Under the pieces are notes generated by a model. That model saw only the letters and a program-made list of their open reading frames with translations. It searched no databases and had not been told where the DNA came from. Positions 58,911-64,000 of a stretch of DNA of 64,000 nt are shown piece by piece. Source of the DNA: Chrysomallon squamiferum. Lineage: Eukaryota > Mollusca > Gastropoda > Neomphalida > Peltospiridae. The translations under genes and the position numbers were made by a program. Every line of letters starts with the position of its first letter. The stretch's first letter is position 1. The stretch spans positions 8,503,811-8,567,810 of the forward strand of contig CM022673.1 in the NCBI GenBank assembly GCA_012295275.1. The letters run 5' to 3'.

Positions 58911-60093
58911 AAAAGCCTATCGCGCTAATCTGATGCCAATTCGATAAAGCCATCATTTTCTAAAGCGATCACATTTTTGTGTTTGTCGATAAATATCTGT
59001 ATCGAATGATATTGCTTGTCTGTTGATGGTTTAATACAGTCCACGAGAAGAAATTAGTCAATGAGATTTCAGCGTGGGATGTCGAAAACAGCAGATCATT
59101 TTTTTTTTTTTTTTTTTTTTTTTTTCCCCTTGCTAATAATGATGATTTCGTATAAAATAGGAACAAAGAATGAAGCCATTAACAGGCAGAAGAAGTCGTC
59201 GGTGCACTGTTTTAGAAATATTTTATATAATTTTAGCGTCTTGGGGTTTCTTTATTTGTTTCTTTATTAGCTTATTTATTTATGCGTTTATTTCACTCAC
59301 AGTTATTTATTTATTTTTATTTATGTATTTATTAACTTGTTAATTATTGTTTTTATTTTATTTCAGTTCGATATTACATTCCACTGTTTTTAATATAACA
59401 CCCTGTTTAATGTGTTTATTTATTTATTTTTTTTTTTTTATATGATTATTGCAATTCAGTTGTTACAAACAATATTACGAACACTATGTGTATTTATATA
59501 TATATATTTATTTATTTCATTGCATTTCATTACTGCTTTTGGTTCAGGTTTTTTGATACAGGTTAATACGCAAATGTATATGATACAAGTAAGTGGCTTA
59601 TAAATTTTAACAGACTACTCAGTATATATTACTGTTTTTTTAATGTAATCTAAGCACAAGTTGAGACGTTAATTAAGAATTTTAACTGTCTCTATTTGCA
59701 TCAATCTCAGCTTAATTTCATCTCTAACTGAAAAAGCTTTTTCTTCTCACTCGCTCGAACACTCTGTCAACAGGAGAGGCATGCCGCAACTTATAATTAA
59801 TTTTTTTATATAAAAAAAAAAGAAAACAAATAAAAAGAAAATCAATGACATGAGAGATCTTTTTGTTTCCTCTAACTCATGAAGTATTGGCAGACACTTC
59901 TGCGCATGAGCAATAGTACTTAGTAAGTTAGGTCAAGAGAAGAGGTTGACATCCTTCAGTAAAGATTGTTTTGCCTCGCACTTTAATTAATTATTCTAAA
60001 AAGTAGCTGGCTTTTTTAAATTTACTATAAAATATAGCATCATTGATACAAAATGTTATGTATCGCACTCTTTAAAGGAAGTTATTGGTATTT

Positions 60094-60132
<39 letters not shown>

Positions 60133-60879
60133 TTGTTTTCCCCATCGTACAATTCGATAATACAATAATACAATTCTTGTATATCTAAAAATTTCAATTT
60201 TAAGGTTGTTGGCACATGCTGCGGTGTAATGGTCACAATTCTTACAAATCTTAAGAATAGTATCATTTATGGTACTATATCCACATTGTAGCCAAAAATA
60301 ATCGTAACAAGTAAGAACCCGACTCTAAAAGCCACTTGAAATATTTTAACGTTAAGTTTCTCGGAAGTTGAAAAATGGACTGATCATGTAGTTAGTTGCC
60401 TTGTAAGGACTCCGCATAAAATCTAAACCTATCTCAGATTTAAGCTCCTCCACCACCAAAGAAAATCACGCTTTTCAAACTAATACTACTAACATTTGGG
60501 GATTTGTCTTTGGTCATTGATTGTGTATAAACACAGTTATTTTCTGAATATATGACCCTTGTCATTTCAGATGATCTTGGAGCAATACCCTTCGATTCTG
60601 TCTTTAACTAATTGCAAAGGGCGGACGAAAAACGCAGACGTACACACCGTGCTTTGCAAACAAAATGAAAGAAGCTAATTCTGATTAAGTTATCAAACAA
60701 GAGAGTGAAATTTCTGATTTATAACGCGGTTTATATTCCATTCATGATTTAAGGAAGTCAGGAGAAAATTAAGTAAAGTATAAATAGAGTGTGATTTAAA
60801 TGAAACAAGTAAATAAACACAAGGCTCACACTAGAGTAAGTACTACTACTAATAAGGGTAATCTAGGCAGGATTTACAT

Positions 60880-61000
60880 ACATACACACCTACATAAACA
60901 TACATACATACATACATACATAATATACATAACATACATAACATACATACATACATACATAAACATACATACATACATACATACTTACATACATAACATA
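60880..61000. repeat. (CATA)n microsatellite
   Basis: CATA units with small interruptions, followed by ATT and TTG runs to about 61,080. Confidence 0.9.
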
Positions 61001-62115
61001 CATTATTACAGAATAAAATATTATAAAGAAATTGATTATTATTATTATTATTGTTGTTTGTTGTTGTTGTTGTTGTTGTAGCTGTTATTATTTATTTATT
61101 TATTTATTTGTTGTTTTATTTTGTTTTAGAATTTTCAGAAATGCTCTGAATAATAGATCTACATACAGATATAAGTTAATTTAATTTGAAACAGATCGCT
61201 GTCTGGTCAAATCAATCCATACTGGAGTTTGATCCACACAGTCAAACATGCGCGTGAAACAGAGGTTGATGTAAATGCATTTCGACTTAAAAGCAAGCTC
61301 ATCGACTTTAAAGTCAATAGAACTGTTAATTAGGGTTATCCTCCCAAAATCTACAGAGAACTGATTTTAAAAAAGTATTGTTAGAAATAAAAAAGTGGGC
61401 ATGACCAAACGCGCGAAGCACTTTTTATTAAAAAAAAAAAAAATTATTTCGTCTGTTTAAATTAACACCTTCTGATAAACTAAACAAAATCAAATAAGCT
61501 AATTCTCTAGGATCAAACATCTCTTAAGGACATACAATCCAGAAGGCTATATATCCTACTCATTACAGAGTTAAAGTTAATGTGTTAAAAGATCAGTTAG
61601 AGAGAACAGAGAATTGAAGTTAATATGTTAAAAGGTTAGCTAGAGAGATGATAGGAAACAGGCTACAGCAGTGTTACACTTCTCAACTGCTGATTCAGGA
61701 CAGATCGTAGAAGATGGCATAGAAATGTAATGCCAACATCTATCAAACATAAGACCTAATGTTTAACTACTGCGCCGGAAAGTGTGTCGAGTAATGCAGT
61801 GTTCATGAAAGGTTTCTAATTTTTTCAGCAATATAATCATTTCATAATAATACGTTGTTAAATGCGTCTGCCAGTGGCTTCTCACTTTTACAGTAATATT
61901 AATAAATGGAAAAGGAACCATCGTGGTTATGAGATCTTGAGACACATTGATACATCCATCCCACGTCTGCTATTTTTACAGATAATTTGAGAGACCGGTA
62001 AAACTAAAAATATTCAGTATTAAATATCAAGGTCATGCGTAAAGGATATATATATATATATATTTTATTTCTTATTCCTTTAAAGAATTTTTCAAATAAT
62101 CAATCTCTGTATTTG

Positions 62116-62215
62116 TCTGTCTATCTGTCTGTCTATCTATTTATTTATCTATCTATCTGTCTGTCTGTCTATTTATCTATCTATATATCTGTCTGTCTGT
62201 CTATCTATCTATAAA
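62116..62215. repeat. (CTGT)n/(CTAT)n microsatellite
   Basis: Alternating CTGT and CTAT blocks over 100 bp, preceded by a TA run at about 62,048. Confidence 0.9.
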
Positions 62216-64000
62216 TGAGTGTATATATGTATGTATGTATATGCAAGACCATTGTTGCTTTCTGTGATAAATGCATTAGTGTTTAGTTTGATAACAATTT
62301 TGTGGCTTATGTCATATATCTTATATCGCCAGTTGCGTTATTTGCCATTCCAAACAGTGCTCAACGAAATGCTATATTTAAAAAATATTAATTCAAAAAA
62401 AAAAAAAAAAAACATAGTGTATTGTTTTGTTTCTGATGTAACATTTAAGGAGTCATCCATGTATTGAATGGAGGAAGCTAGTTTCCTCTGTTACTGTAAT
62501 GTAAGAAATGAACGATTGTTAATTAATTTACAATATTAAGATATCTTTAAACACTTTATTCCATATTTTAAATAAAATTAGATGTAGGCCTAACATAAAA
62601 TATATATAATTTTGTGTGAATATATGTGTGAGTATATGTATGATCATATTTAAATACAAATATAATCAAAATCATTTATTTATCTATATACATAATTATC
62701 TGAATTAATAATAAAATTAAATATTTCTAACAGTTTAACTACTCGCAGAACAAAATCGGAAGTAAGAAATAATTAACCCAAGAACTATATCTACATTTAA
62801 AAGACACCACTCTCCCGGCGATTTTTTTTTTTTTTTTTTTTTTTTTTGTTCGTTTCCATTATCCAGAAAATGGTCATCAAGTTTCCATGAGTGGAAAATG
62901 TCTGGTTTTATTAAAAGAATCTTGCTTCACATAATCGACCACAGAAACTATTCTGAATCTCAAACTACACTGGTAATCTTCTGGGATTACCCTCAATATG
63001 CTGCGAGCAGTGGCGGTCGACTTAGAACCAGTCAACGCTCTGACAAGTTGGTGTTAACGCGAGTTGATCTATCTCTCTTTCTAAGTCCGTTCTCCAATTA
63101 GATATATGGAAATGAGCGAGCCCAAACGGAACACACAGAACGATCTACCAGACGTTATGACATATGGGGATTAATCATACTTGCATTTGATATGTTCAGT
63201 ATGTTTCCAGTTATCCTGCCATGAAATTTGCGATGCACGTAATGAAAATATATTTCGGTTATGCTGGACTTCGAAACAAATTACACGTTTGCGAAAACTG
63301 AAGAAAACACTGGAAAAACATAATTATAACATTTTGCATTAAAAATGTACTTTACGTTCACATATCTGGATCTAATAGCTACTGTTTATCATTTACGCAG
63401 AGGCAAACGTATTTCAAGATATATATTTGCCTCATAATTATCTCAAGATTTGTTTTTCAATAATTTACTTTTTATAAATTTTTATATCATAATAATTATA
63501 ATTCATTGCGTTTACAAGAAAAGTTCACATCAGACTCTGAACATATAGGATTCAACAATATAATTATTTTGTCAACGATAACTTAAAATCGCGATGTTCT
63601 TGAGGTGTTGTTTTTTTTTTTTTTATCAGACCTGCGGTTCGCCTGCTGAAGGCTTGTCTTGCAGTATGTCAGTCACGGAAAGGTTCAGGCTAATATTTAT
63701 TCTTTGGCCAGCAGTTGTTTTGTAAGACGACAGTTCTCGGAATATCGTGCTTCGGAACTCGAGTAAATCATCACAACTTAAATAAAAGACTGGTAGCCTG
63801 TGCTGAAAGGATGTAGATTTTCCAGTGAACTAGTACAGGCTGACTAGTGATTAGGTCACATCCATAATTTATTGGATCATTTTGGTTTACTTTCAAATTT
63901 GCTTCAAAATAAATATACTTTTCAATTTTCATTTTTCTTTAAATTAAATTAAATTAAATTAAATTACTTATTTCTTTATTTCTGTATTTTATAAAAGTAT

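Larger units (their letters stand above)
58911..64000. other. upstream region of the secreted gene, no supported gene
   Basis: It contains CATA, CTAT and TTTA microsatellites, poly-T runs (59100-59125, 62823-62847) and a few somewhat GC-richer patches (about 63,000-63,100 and 63,630-63,770). In those patches I found open frames up to 67 codons but no splice-supported exon or family match. Confidence 0.5.

Noticed and set aside
62898-63101. 67-codon plus-strand frame near the right edge
   Set aside because: No family match, no splice partners and no promoter signals were found; it is probably chance in a slightly GC-richer patch.

Overview
The window is 64 kb of very AT-rich, intron-rich, microsatellite-dense animal DNA. 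Three genes can be read from it exon by exon; all have GT-AG introns and consistent splice phases. The protein sequences and the repeat landscape suggest a lophotrochozoan, most likely a mollusc and perhaps a gastropod. That is an inference, since no species-diagnostic marker was identified. No tRNA, rRNA, CRISPR, insertion sequence or prokaryotic feature was seen.

Layout: (1) 1-20,999 has no gene I can support. It is AT-rich intergenic or far-upstream DNA with many simple repeats, a three-copy tandem array at 11.6-12.1 kb, a (CAAAA)n block at 16.2 kb and a (TG)n minisatellite at 19.1-19.5 kb. (2) 21,000-about 27,930, plus strand: a TMEM198 orthologue (four coding exons, 335 aa, multi-pass membrane protein), a leader with two back-to-back small uORFs, and apparently a very long 3' UTR. 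(3) 27.9-33.5 kb: intergenic, with two diverged direct copies of a segment of about 1.3 kb, then an isolated GC-richer candidate exon at 32,856-32,941. (4) 33.56-42.8 kb, plus strand: V-ATPase subunit C (twelve coding exons, 384 aa, plus a possible 12-nt microexon). Its probable promoter carries a perfect palindromic TCACGTGA E-box just upstream of a YY1-type AATATGGCG. (5) 42.8-47.4 kb: gene-free, with a 170-bp tandem duplication. (6) 58.9-47.4 kb, minus strand: a complete small secreted-protein gene (287-290 aa) that ordinary ORF finding misses because it is split into eight short exons. (7) 58.9-64 kb: no supported gene.

The most interesting object is the minus-strand gene. Its product is a signal peptide followed by two homologous modules of about 130 residues, each with four cysteines at nearly identical spacing (42/24/46 against 41/25/44). 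Each module is encoded by three exons. The two introns inside each module fall at exactly the same residue offsets from the cysteines and in the same phases (2, then 1), and both modules are entered by a phase-1 intron. The gene was therefore very probably built by tandem duplication of a symmetrical three-exon cassette. The spacing resembles invertebrate secreted proteins of unknown function that I recall as the DUF7042-DUF7045 group; that assignment is from memory and unchecked.

The three genes do not form a pathway. TMEM198 is a membrane protein linked in vertebrates to Wnt/LRP6 signalling, subunit C is a housekeeping stator part of the proton pump, and the third is an extracellular protein of unknown function.
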